From NCBI GenBank assembly GCA_015499995.1, contig JADNRV010000028.1:1-64000 (forward strand): a stretch of 64,000 nt of DNA, in the 5' to 3' direction. This stretch comes from Flammula alnicola (lineage: Eukaryota > Basidiomycota > Agaricomycetes > Agaricales > Strophariaceae). The notes under the pieces are model-generated. The model ran no database searches. It had not been told where the DNA came from and saw only the letters and a list, made by a program, of their open reading frames with translations. The position numbers were made by a program, and so were the translations under genes. Each line of letters starts with the position of its first letter. The first letter of the stretch is position 1. This document shows, one piece after another, positions 11,980 to 22,800 of the stretch.

Positions 11980-13449
11980 CGTGTCGTGTTGGTGGGAGAA
12001 GTGACAAGAAAGAAAGATCGAGAGAGAACAAGGGCGTGCCACTGAAGAATACAGAACATTACATGGCCGACGTCCACACTACTCGAGTACACGGGCCGAG
12101 CGGAAACCCAGATTGGCCTTAACAAATGTAGGACTTGTTAAGTGTGTCGGATTCATCACCCTAAGCATCTCTGAAGAAAGACAACAATAAATCGCTCTAT
12201 TCTGATGGCGACTTATTTACTTGAACCCCTCTATGCAGCTTTGTCTCCACACAAGGCGCTGGACAAACTCGCCAGGCTCAGATCGCCATCCCCCGCCCGC
12301 TCAAATACACCAAATTCCCGTTCTCCTGCCCCCCTCACACGCATCGACCACCTCTTCTCGTCCTTCACAACCGCCACATCATCTGGCTCCGAGACTTCTG
12401 CGGTGGTGTCTTGCTGATTCCAGGCGTGTCTGTTGTCGCGGATGGCAGTAGATTGGGCCGACCAGGTCAGGCGCGGAAGGGTCGATGCGATCAGCAGGCA
12501 GCAGTGCATTCGTCGACGAGGGCGAGAGGCTGGAGAAACAAGAGAGGTAAGTACTCATCCGTCTCACTCCCTTGCTGAAAACGAGCACTTGCCATTCATC
12601 TCCGTATGTACAAGCGCCTCTGCCCTCATCCAACCCAAAGTCACCCCCACGCAAACGATGTATCTTGGGGCGTTGGAGGTACAGTGGGCCGCAGACCAAG
12701 AGAGAGAGTCGGCTGGTACACGAAAAGGTCAGTCCCATGAGCTGTTGTAAGTCGTCTTTGTGATGCTTACCCCGTAGGCGTTGTGTCACCCGCCCTTCGT
12801 TTCCATAGCCGCTGCGATCCTGCTAGTCCATGCGAGTTGCCGCCGAGAGTGTTGTTAGAGGTGGTGTTCATCATGCACGACGGCGACGTGCTCTCTACTT
12901 TCGAAGGCTGGAACTCGACGGGCGAGGGCTGTGAAAAACGCGCAGCGTTGAGTTCTCGTCTGTCGCTGCTTATGAAAGGGGGTACTTACAAAGTCCCAAG
13001 GCTGCACATTTGCATCGAGCGCAGACGCAGCACGACAATGATGGATCAGGCCCACCACTACCACTGCTACCCTCGTCGCTGTGCGTCTCGAGTCCGCATA
13101 CAGACACCTCCCGCCCGCACTTGCTTGCTCGCCGTCGTGTCGTGCTAGCTAACGGGAGGATATTCCTCGCGCCTATCATCCTCGTCTCCTTGCCCCTCTG
13201 TCACTTTGGCCATGCCCTAACCGCCGTCAAGATCGTCCATGTCCGTGGAAGCCCAGGTGTTTTTGGTACGTTGGTTGCTTGCTCAGACTTTGGGCGACGT
13301 CAGGTGCAGGACCGCGAGGTTGGAGGAGGTAGTCGGGAGCTAGAGAGCGAGAGTGATGGCCAGCCAGGCAATTGTGGCATTTTCTGAGAGGTATGCGGGA
13401 GAGGGCAGGGTGCTAGTACATACGTTCCCGTGAGTAATTGGTGTGAGAG
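11980..13449. other. KDZ internal region without a supported gene
   Basis: This stretch is relatively GC-rich and holds several overlapping short ORFs on both strands (for example 12205-12417 and 12783-13148 on +). None has a recognisable domain. It could be captured host sequence or the remnant of a third accessory gene. Confidence 0.35.
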
Positions 13450-13690
13450 TACGCAGATGTCACACGATGTCACAGCTTTGGAAAGGTCAGACAAGTCAAT
13501 GTGTATATCAGTCGCCACAACAATTCAGAGCGCTTATAGATAATTTTTATGTTTAATATACTACCAATAAAATTCATTTCACCTAATTTTGAAGAGGGAG
13601 GTCGCATGTTGCCGTTTTTGCGCGAGGTTTTGTGCGCCAAGTGCCGTGGGAACGTGTCCGACCAGGTGCATTTCCGCGGAAATGACCGAC
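13450..13690. repeat. Dispersed repeat, copy B, inside the KDZ element
   Basis: Same repeat and orientation as 4804-5033, starting at AGTACGCAGATGTCA and ending near GCATTTCCGCGGAAATGAC. It lacks flanking GCGTGC arrays here. Its presence inside the transposon implies a separate insertion or acquisition. Confidence 0.8.
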
Positions 13691-13898
13691 TTCGTACAAT
13701 AATTACACTCTTGCACATCAACCATTAGCATAAAAAATAAGATATATCATGTCTTAAAGGAGTATATATCCCAAAGAAAATCTGAAATCCATTGCTTGTG
13801 TGATCAAGTCACCTTGCGGCACGCTTCTGAGCAACTACGCCAGGATTCCCCTCTTATTTAATAGTCATTGCAAAATTTATCAGATGAGTGTAATAGTA

Positions 13899-14983
13899 TT
13901 AAAATGCCCGTTTCTTTCCCTTCCCATCATGATCCATAGTCGACGTTTTGGGAGCTATCCATGGAAGAAATATATCAAAACCATCCAAATACTTAACCCC
14001 AGCGAATCTTGCGAGTAAAACCTGGCCGTGTGAATCAACAAGATGAGGGGTAGTCCACTTGGCGATTTTCCACTCTTTGTCTCCGAAGTGGAAAACTTCC
14101 ACTTGCTCGATCTGTTCGACGCCTATTGCACCAAGTTCAATCTTGAAGTCTGAAAGTCGAACTCGAGAGTCAAAACGAGGAAATATAGTCGCATTTAAAG
14201 GTTCCTTGAAGTCCTAATTTCAAGATAAACTGTTTAGAACCTAAAATATACTAATACTGCGAAACAAACCTCGGTCCAAAACATGAGAAGTACAGCTAAG
14301 TCTTGGTTCCCTTTGTTGGAGGCAGCATTAAGTCTCTCAGCACCGGATGTTGATGCTTGTCGCACAGGCGTTGGGCTAGATGGAGGAGTAGGAGATGAGA
14401 GTGGGGAAAGAAGTGGAAAAGGTTGCTGTTGCCGGAGAAGGGTAGGGGTGTGACCTGTGCCCTTCAGACTATCGACCTCATCGCGGATTCTGAACCATGA
14501 TTGTATCTCAGCATTGTCCGTTATAAAGCTGGGGTCCAACGGAGCAGATATCCAGTGGATGCGACCCCCTGTTGGACCACACTTATAACACTATATTCAA
14601 CATAACAATTATGTCAGATCTAGAAGCTCAAAGAAGCGCGAGCAAAAGGGTACCTTCTGGAAATAGCGACCCGCATTGAGAGAATCACCATTTCCGACGC
14701 ACATCAATACTGAAGCATCAGAACGCTGGTGTTGACACCTTGGCTCCTGTTTGTGCGGGGCAGGACCAGCGAGACGACGCAAGGCAGTTTCGATACGCTT
14801 GTTGTTGACTTTGCCTGCTGCAGTCCTTGCTAATCCACATGTCTTCGGATCAGCGTGCGACAAGGGGCCGACATAATACTGCTTTCGAGCTCGTCTGGCA
14901 GAAGTGCGACTGGCTTGGGTGGAAGGATAAGGAGAGGAATTGTGTTTTCGTTGAATAGTACGAGACGGCGTATAAGAACTCAT
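13899..14983 (-). CDS. KDZ-element accessory protein with CxxC motif, unknown function
   Basis: Three exons with consistent phase-0 introns: 14983-14654, 14590-14270 and 14213-13899, about 321 aa. The N-terminus is basic and Ser/Arg-rich (RTSARRARKQYYVGPLSH). The second exon begins with CYKCGPTGGRIHWIS, a possible half zinc site, followed by a Pro/Ser-rich linker. The C-terminal exon is hydrophobic/acidic (RVRLSDFKIELGAIGVEQIEQVEVFHFGDKEW). I do not recognise the family. Its position inside the transposon, back to back with the + strand accessory gene and sharing a repeat-filled promoter region, suggests a DNA-binding or regulatory role in transposition (inference). Confidence 0.75.
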
Positions 14984-15083
14984 GACAATGAGATGGAAAA
15001 TGTGCAATTGACTTTTCCAATGTTTGTAAGTCCTTAAATACTTCAGCCCGTCGATAATCTTGGGTGAGCGCTTTGCTGCGGCT

Positions 15084-15325
15084 CTCACTTCGACTTGTGG
15101 CTCACGCTTTGCAGTGTTTGCTTTGCAGTGTTCGCCATGTTGGAGCGTTCGCTGCTTTCGCCATTTTGGAGCGTTCACTGCTTTCGCCATTTTGGAGTGT
15201 TTACTGCTTTCGCCGCTTTGGATCGTTTACTGCTTTTACTGCTTTGAAGCATTCGCTGCTTTGGGGCATTCACTGCTTTCCCCGCTTTGGAGCATTTGTC
15301 GCTTTGGAGTGTCCGCTTTGCCACA
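15084..15325. repeat. Degenerate minisatellite in the divergent KDZ promoter
   Basis: About eight units of roughly 30 bp built around TTTGGAGCGTTCGCTGCTTTC (for example CCATTTTGGAGCGTTCACTG, CGCTTTGGATCGTTTACTG). They lie between the divergent genes starting at 14983 (-) and 15606 (+). Confidence 0.8.
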
Positions 15326-15605
15326 ATACTAAATATAGATTTCGATTGTCAGCGCTTAAGTAGGCTGTCCAAAGCGTGTCTCGCACTTTATTCTTAGTTC
15401 TGTGCCACCATGCACGAATCCTTTGGGCCATTGACCACATGTCTTTTTATGGACATTGTCGCCCTGTTGGGCCACACTGGTTGTCGATTGACTTTGTTCG
15501 AAATCATGGCCTCTGGAGTTCGCAATAAATACAAAAGGCAGAAACAAAACCATTTTGTTTCTCTTCGATCCTCATTACTCGCACTTCCACCTAAACTTTA
15601 GGCTC

Positions 15606-17859
15606 ATGTCTCATTCCCGCAAGGCTGATGCTGCCACTTCTTCTCCCTCGAAGGCTGTGCGCCGTGGCGCCAAAGCGAAGGACTTCATTTTTACGAATGA
15701 ACAGCACAAGCACCTTGATGCCCTCATTTCGGAATTTGAGGCAGAGGTTGAACGTGTCAATCCTAAGCTCAAGGCTCATAACGAGAAGTTGACAAAGTGG
15801 AAGAAGGAGACCTCTGTCGCAACGATGAAGCTCGACCTTTTCAAGGACAACGCAACTCCAGATCTGCCCCTGAAAAAATGGGAAGCTGTGAGTATCGAGA
15901 GCGGTTCCACAGAATTTTAATGCTAATAGTATCTTTTAGGCCATTCGACGCAAATTCACCAACTACTACAACAATACCCTCAAGCCTCATCTTCTCGCAT
16001 CAAAGCCTCAGAATAACAAGCACCCCGGCAAGGCTTCTGACCCCGAAAAGCGTGATTCCTCTTTCTCCAGCAAACCTCTCAACAATGTTCTTGCGAGAGC
16101 AATGGTTATCTTCACCAGCGAGTTTCCAGCACGGGAGTTGTTCGCCAGTGAGAATGAGGATGCGCTTCGAGCTCAAATGGATGCTGTTCATGCGCGTCAC
16201 CCTGATTTGGTCGGTGGGGCTCTTCGAAACAAGGCATTGAAGAAGTTATGGAAGAAAGCAGATCAACGGGAATGGGAAGAACGAGCAGCGGCTATGGCAG
16301 CCGATGTTGATGCGTATGCACTTTTGACTTCTTTTTTTTTGGATTATACGTTGATTGGCTGCCTTTATGACAGTAACCAAAAGGAGTTCCCGAGTCTAAT
16401 GGTGAAGGCGATTCAGAATCTCTTGGAGAGAGGTCGTTTGGGTTCCATCATCACAAGCCTGAACTATGCTTATTATGGCACCAATGGTGGCATCGTCTAC
16501 GGAACGTATGCAAGACATATTTCTCATCACTGCTTCACATCTAACTTCCCTCCATAGAATTTACAATGGCTATAACGCCGAAACGGAAGAGCAGATTGAA
16601 TGGAAATATGACGATCATGCTAACCGAGTCAAGGGATGGAAAGATGCTGCTGAAACATTTCTTCCTCGTGAGTGCTCATCGTTCTACTTTGATTCTAGAT
16701 CAGCAAATGTTCTGATACGCATGTCTCATCTACACAGCCCCACCCGCTGAACAGGCCCATTCCCCCATACCCTTCAATGATGCCGGACTTCCGGTGTTCC
16801 CCAAATTCGATCTTATGTCTGCAACTGGGCAGCAGGTCGTTGGCGCGGTTCAAGATTATCTCGACGCATCTTGGAGTAAGCAAACTCAAACATCTGAATT
16901 TATTTTGTGGTAAATTTATGCGGAAATTTAGAATACGCCATGCGAAATAGGTCAATGATTCCATGGGCTGATATTGTCAAGAATCCTGGAAAGTATTACG
17001 ATACGGACACATTCAAGCTTCCTATCGCCCTCAACCATCCGAAGACTTACTCACGCCCATCTGATATACATGCACTTGTTGACTATTTCACCGAGTCCTC
17101 TATATCTGCGTCACCCTTCTGCTTTTATCCCCGAAATTCTGACACTTCCACCGTTGCCTCCAACACCCTCACCCCCAATGAGCTATCTCCTTCAAATTCA
17201 ATGGAGATAACCCAAACCGAGGATTCAGTCCAGTCTTCTAAAGGGCTCTCCAATACCTCCGTCGCTATCCCAACCATCTCTCCATTGACATTAAGCGCTC
17301 AAACCCCAGTCGCTGATTCGTCGCCTTCAGTTATGGATGTTTCGATTAAAGTGTCCATTCAACCATCTGATCGCCCAGCTAGCCCTGGCCCCGCCAACGT
17401 TGCTTCCGGTTCCCCTGCATCCAAAGCATTATCTCCCATTCCTGAAATCCATCCAAACACCGTGTCTGCTACGCAGACACCTGTCGCCAACTCTGCGTCT
17501 GCCACAGTTTCCTCTAACAAGCATCAGCGTACGAAAACTGGGAAAAAAGGTCGAAAGAAGAGTGAGAAGAAGCCAGCCACTGAGTCCATCACTGTCACCG
17601 AAAGTGGTCAAGCTGAAAGCACCAGGAGGAGCGGGCGCATTGGACAGAAGCGTAAGGGAGCTGATTCTATTGCTCCAGAAGTCCAAGAATCCACTCGCCC
17701 GGGGAAAAGGAAGAAGTAAGTCGCATTGCTAACCTAGGTGGGGTGACCTTTACTCATTTGTTTTCGCCCTCTAGGCACGGTTGGATCAACACCGACGACA
17801 GCGGTAATTATTGGACTGAAAGTGGGCAATCATGCGACAAAGACGGCAACCTTCTGTAG
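15606..17859 (+). CDS. KDZ-element accessory protein with basic C-terminal region
   Basis: Seven exons fit with matching phases: 15606-15887, 15940-16313, 16374-16505, 16558-16667, 16738-16875, 16932-17715 and 17775-17859, about 634 aa. The first 100 residues are charged and helical (FIFTNEQHKHLDALISEFEAEVERV). The middle has KLWKKADQREWEERAAAMAADVDA, FPSLMVKAIQNLLERGRLGSI and TNGGIVYGTIYNGYN. A long Ser/Thr/Pro-rich linker leads to a Lys-rich, nuclear-signal-like stretch (KTGKKGRKKSEKK, STRRSGRIGQKRKG). It ends in GWINTDDSGNYW. I recognise the type as a recurrent hypothetical gene of Agaricomycete transposons but cannot assign a fold. A nuclear DNA-associated role is inferred only from the basic tail. 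Confidence 0.8.
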
Positions 17860-17931
17860 TGTTCACAGTAAGGCATAGGTAAGGGACTTCAGTCGTTTGG
17901 ATTTATCATTGTAACGTAGCTTTAAATCTGT

Positions 17932-18286
17932 TCTGCCTGGATTAATCACAACTAATGTCGAATTAATGGTCAATTAATCATGAATGATTGTGAGTGATTG
18001 ATGTGTCGGCCTCGTCATAGTCAAGTCTTGTTTAAACCTTTCTTGTCAAAATTAATCATTGTTCAAACGTTCAAGGCTGGATTAATGATCGATTAATATT
18101 GCATCTTGAGCTGATTGTAACTGTGGATTAATGAGCAATTAAATCTCGATTAAACAGGCAAGTAGCACTGCTGGAGGGTACTTCCTACCCCTTCACAGTG
18201 GTGTCGCACATTTAAACAGTTTGAATTAATCAGTCAATCGATTTAATTTTCTGACCTTGGGGAGGGTTGAATGTTTAAAGATTACT
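17932..18286. repeat. KDZ right subterminal array of ATTAAT/TTTAA motifs
   Basis: About 12-15 occurrences of ATTAAT, TTTAAT and GTTTAA (GGATTAATCAC, CGAATTAATGG, TCAATTAATC, TTGTTTAAACC, GGATTAATGATCGATTAAT and more) lead into the right TIR. They mirror the left array. Confidence 0.75.
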
Positions 18287-18574
18287 CATATGGTTACAGC
18301 GGCGAACACATTGGAGCAACGCTATTTGAACAATTTACCAGTTGCAAATCCACATAGACGGTCCGGATTGGGCGACGGTGAGTTCAACATTAACATCTCA
18401 TGGCAATCATTTGGCGCGTGGGTCCAACATGGCGTGCGCTCCTGCTAGCACGCGTCGCAGTCGCATGATTCAGAGGGACGTCGATAATTCCACGTAACAA
18501 AATACGAGATTGAACCAGGCAGGAAAAGACACAGGAGAAAGACGCGCCACGCCAATACGCCACTCCCTAACACC

Positions 18575-19199
18575 TCAAATCCATCCAACCCATTTCGCAA
18601 TACCACCACCCATCGCAGACAGAACCAGCCCCGCCGCACCCCAACCAATGAGCCCCCATTCCTCTGCTAAAAATCCAGGCTTCATGCAGATGGCTTCTAT
18701 GTTTCTTCCTTCAGGGTCCAACACGAAAGCAGCATAGTACGTTGCGAAGTACTGTGGACGCAAGCCAGGAGGGCCATTACATTTACCACCCGCAGCGCTG
18801 AATCCAACCCGCTTCAAGTTAGGAGGGCAACGTCCATAATGTCAATAGGTCAACTTACATTGCTGCTTCGTGGAATTTCCGCACTTGTGCTCTGTTTGAC
18901 GCTCCAAACGCGATGTGCAACGGGCCCGTTTTTTCTCTCGGTTTTGCGGCTGGTGTACTAGTCTCCTTGGCCGGTTCGTCTTGCGGTTCTCCGACGTGTC
19001 CTTTGTCGCTGGCGTTTGCTTTAGGTGTGTGGGGACCAGCGAGCAAGAACTCAGGCCCAAGCCCTGATCCTAGTCCAACGACTTCGCCGTCCCGCTGCGT
19101 CATTTTGACTTTGTACCCAAGAGGGCTGAGAGCAGCGATGTAGAAATCCCGGGATTGGTCAATATTGGCGACACTCATTGCAATGTGATGGAGGGACAT
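18575..19199 (-). CDS. VOC/glyoxalase-fold protein, copy 2
   Basis: Two exons: 19199-18859 and 18797-18575. The 61-nt intron (GTAAGT..CTAAC..CAG) is at the same position and phase (2) as in copy 1. The protein starts MSLHHIAMSVANIDQSRDFY and has HIAFGASNRAQVRKFHEAA, NGPPGLRPQYFATYYAAF and VLDPEGRNIEAIC. It ends in the same hydrophobic tail type (WGLIGWGAAGLVLSAMGGG). The strand and order relative to copy 1 show a tandem duplication. The KDZ transposon now separates the copies by 11 kb. The central linker (KANASDKGHVGEPQDEPAKE) differs, so the duplication is not recent. Activity unknown. Confidence 0.87.
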
Positions 19200-20380
19200 T
19201 GTCGACGACTTTAAGAGACGTTGGGGCTGTTGCGAAAGGTGAGTGATCAAAAAAAGTCAACCTTGCAGGAAAATAAGCCTCGTGTTTCATTAACTGACAA
19301 GCGGATTGATCTCGGAAGCGACCAAGAGGCGACCAGCCAAAGGTCATTTTTGCGCATGGGCCGTTCAAACACCGCTCGAGTACAACGTCAAAGATAGGAT
19401 TGTTCGTACGTCATCCGTACTATTTGTCTTTGCTGGCGCGCCAAAGGCTCGCCTTGGTCTGGTCCTGGCTGAGTGTAGATTATCAACACTCAGAGCTCCG
19501 GGTAGGTCAGATGAACTTGAGGTGAGCAGTATGTATAGTGTTCAATATCTATTCTGATGTAACGATACAGAGGACCTGCGACTCGTGTTTGAAATGGCCA
19601 GGTTCGAGTCAGAAGATGAACTGAAGAGAGATTTAGGGAGAAGCAAGGGAGAAGGTGATAATACATCGCGTCTTGAATTTCACGTACATAATATTATAAG
19701 CGCCCACTGCTCTGATTGACATTTCAAGGGGTTGAGGAGCTTTAGTGAGGCTAAAGCTCATACTAAGGCAGTGTAATTGGAAGCCGGGCACCCAGTGACC
19801 GGTCCCCGCGCATCACTTACCGTATGTTACAGGAAATGTTCTCTCTTTCTTCTTTGCCGTACCGTTTGCCCTAGCCTGTATTCTGTCATGTTCGCGACAA
19901 TGCACACCATAGTCCAATCAAGCTTCATGTGACTCAGCCAGTGAGCCCACCCGACGACAGACTTCCAGTAATGATATGATTTAATGAAGAAAAGGCAGTG
20001 CAAAATACATCGAGGCCATCAAGTCGACCGTCAGTCAGTCTGCCCTGTAAATCTTGATGTAAGCCTAATCGAACTGCAGCCACGCTTGAGGCCATTACTT
20101 AGTATGAATCTCCTCACTACTAATTCTGTAACGGGAGTCCATCTGGACATATTGATTCCAGAATCCTCAATAAATCCTGAAAGGTCTTTATAGGCAGGGA
20201 TTCCCAAAGACGACGCCAATACCCGATCTCAGATCCCTATGACGGTGATCCTTCCTTTCTTGGAATATCTACGCGATCGGAAATTTGTTCGACAAACTTA
20301 GGGGCATTTTTCAATACATACTCTACTTAACCTCCAATTTTGCTCCAATTATTCTTGCGCTTCACTCGACACCTTAATAT
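19200..20380. other. Intergenic region without a supported gene
   Basis: Upstream region of VOC copy 2. A GGTTCGAGTC string near 19600 resembles a tRNA B box, but no A box or cloverleaf fits. No gene is supported. Confidence 0.4.
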
Positions 20381-22800
20381 TTGATGTCCGCTCAACCAGA
20401 CCCTCCAAACCCACGGCCTCCTACCGTCGTCACGACGTGGACGATGAACTTCAATACCTCAAACAATTCAGACGCTCAATATTCTTTGGATGCAGCGGCG
20501 ACGCGTCGAGAGCACAAATCTGGTCCTCCCGCCGCGGACACCCGAATTGGGGCCAAAGTTGAAGATCAAGACGTGGTTATCGACCTTACGCAGGAAAAGG
20601 AGAAGGACCCGGATAGTATAGTCACGTTGAAGCGGAAACACGTCGAGCTTGAGAGGGACGAGCATAAGGAGAAAGGGAATATCAAGAACGGAAATGGTTC
20701 GAGCGAAGGCCAGGACAGAAAGAAGGCGAAAACGTCCAGTTCGGGACTACAAGAAGTTGGACGTACCATTTACTCAGCAGGCTCTCTGCCCTCGTCGACA
20801 CTCACCGTAGCGCCCGCAACGAATTCGCTTGAAAACGGGATCTCGCCGACTCAACTCCAGCCCAAATTCGGAACGGAAAAATCAGGTCCAGCCCATTTTG
20901 ATATTAGACCAGCTGTGGAAAACTAATCCAGATCTCGTATTTCCAGCTCCAGTGCAGCGTCGGCTTCGAGACCGGCAATGTATATGGCGTCACCCTGGTC
21001 TACACCGCAAACGCCCACTCCCCAAGATCTTGGACAATCTACATGCTTGAATAGTAACACATCGACGCCGACGCATATCCGAATTTACCACCAGCATCTA
21101 TGACCTCACGGGAGTCGACACCGCATAACATTTCAAATTCTAAACCTCCATCACGAGCTCCTTCGCGGCCATCTTCCAGACTTCTTCACGTCATTCATCT
21201 CAATCGGCAGGCCCCTCCCAAACCGACCCCGTAACAAAACACATCGAAAGTGCACCACAATTCTTCGTCTTCGCGATCGTTCGCGGCCACTATTCATCGC
21301 CTTTTGATATTCCAGCCAACTTCCATTGAACTCTATAAATCTTGCGCTGACCGTATGTCTCATGCGCTCGTCAATGGCACTGGACCCCGTCAGGCAAACG
21401 GCATGCCTCTGGGTGCACAACCGCACCGCAGCTTGAGGCGCTGGGATTATTTTATGCCCAGTCACGCCTGGATGAGGCGTCTCAGCACATCGCCATCCAC
21501 CACAAGGTGTGAATGGGGTAGAAATATTACACCCGCGGCAGCCAGGGGGTCCGCCACACAGCCAACATCACCATCACCACAGTTCGGACCATGTCCAAAA
21601 CCGAAGCCCGACTCGGAGGACACACCAATCGCGCTCGATTGAGCACAGTGCCGATCTGTTGATGGAGCTTTTGTCGAGCGTGCGTGGATATGCGGGTGTG
21701 GATGTGATGAAGGCAGAAACGAAGGAGAAAGGTGTGCAAAGCGAAGCTAGAATGTATGTCGAAGTCGGTGTTGATGCTGATGGGAAGGAGAGGGAAAAGG
21801 AGTCGAAGGAGATAGAAGAGGAAAAACACCAGTGGGTAGAGGAATGGCGAGCCTGGGACAATGAACTAGCACGGAAGGATGAAGAGATTGAAATTTTGCC
21901 AAAGAGAAGATGATGCTAGAGGAAGGGAAACAATGCTACGAAGAGCGCGTGCAAGACGAGCGGGCGGCGGAGAGGAGTCGTCTCCTCAAAAGTCACGAAT
22001 CTAAAGCGCCTGCGGCTCCCCAAACCGTTGACGCTAGCACGTGCACAACGGCTCCAGATCTCGATGACGACGTGGTCAGGAAGCTCGAAGGGAAGATCAT
22101 GGAATCCGAAGAAGAGAAGCGCCGTCTCCTGAGCATCTTCGATCGGCTGGAAGGGGGGATTATCAAGCTCGAGGGACGCATAAGCCAGCAAGCCGAGCAT
22201 ATACAACGACAAGAGGAGGATAAAACCGCCTCTGCGGCGCGTATCTCACAACTCGAAGCTGAAGTTGCGGCCGCGGCGGAGAAAGCGAAGCGTGACAGGG
22301 CACTGGCACGCCAAGCCCAGGTTTTTCTCGGATGGGACGCCAGACCTTTCCAGTATCTTCTCGGAGGGGCTGTCTGTGGAAGAGGAGCTCATTGAAATGA
22401 AGGCCCTGCTGAAGGTGTACGATGCGCGCGCGCTCTCTGGAAGACGACAAGAATGTGTAAGCGTGCGAACAAGAGGCTCAAAGAGGACAAAGGAGAGTTG
22501 GGCGCCAAGGTGAAGACGCTTGACGGTCAAGATGCGGACACGGCAAAGCGGATGCAAGTTGTCACGAAGATTGTCAAGGGGCTGTAGAGGCCATTCGCAA
22601 ACTCAAAGAGGAGAAGGCGGAGCGTGAGTCGCAGATTAAGGAGCTTGAGAGGGACGCGGTGCTGTTACGCTCGGAAGCTGACGCGTGCAACGCTTTACCG
22701 AAGAAGGAGCTAACGAGTCTCGCTCATAAGCACCTGAATGCTCGCATTCGGCCGCGAAATAAAGAGCGTGGAGACGCAGCTGCGGAAGCTGGAGGTGGAG
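20381..22800 (+). pseudogene. Decayed gene for a coiled-coil nuclear-type protein
   Basis: Coding-like frames follow each other with stops and frame changes that no plausible intron repairs. The first part has DVVIDLTQEKEKDPDSIVTLKRKHVELE (a SUMO-interaction-like VIDLT and a basic stretch). SSAASASRPAMYMASPWS and SRESTPHNISNSKPPSRAPSRPSSR follow in new frames, then LEALGLFYAQSRLDEASQHIAIHHK. Next come long coiled-coil segments (KEKGVQSEARMYVEVG..., VRKLEGKIMESEEEKRRLLSIFDRLEGGI, ...EAIRKLKEEKAERESQIKELE). The last frame degenerates after about 22700. The original function is unknown. Confidence 0.6.

Larger units (their letters stand above)
7557..18286. mobile_element. KDZ-class DNA transposon, about 10.7 kb, apparently complete
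   Basis: The ends are inverted repeats. The left end reads ..TTAAACATTTGACCCTCACC..AAGGTCGGAAA near 7561-7594; the complement of the right end reads ..TTAAACATTCAACCCTCCCC..AAGGTCAGAAA. Direct CATATGG copies lie at 7550-7556 and 18287-18293, a likely 7-bp target duplication; the next bases differ. Inside are a CxC/KDZ transposase (-), a CxxC accessory gene (-), a basic-tailed accessory gene (+) and AT-rich motif arrays at both ends. KDZ elements (Kyakuja, Dileera, Zisupton) are known to be abundant in Agaricomycetes. No TET/JBP gene, a known associate of some fungal KDZ elements, was recognised here. Confidence 0.88.

Noticed and set aside
12205..13387. Several plus-strand ORFs in the KDZ interior as a third accessory gene
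   Set aside because: No consistent splicing, no domain, and competing frames on both strands. Left as unexplained sequence.
7557..18286. TET/JBP dioxygenase cargo in the KDZ element
   Set aside because: No HxD...H dioxygenase motif was found in the element; neither accessory protein resembles that fold.
19560..19640. tRNA-like B box (GGTTCGAGTC)
   Set aside because: No matching A box, acceptor stem or cloverleaf could be drawn around it.
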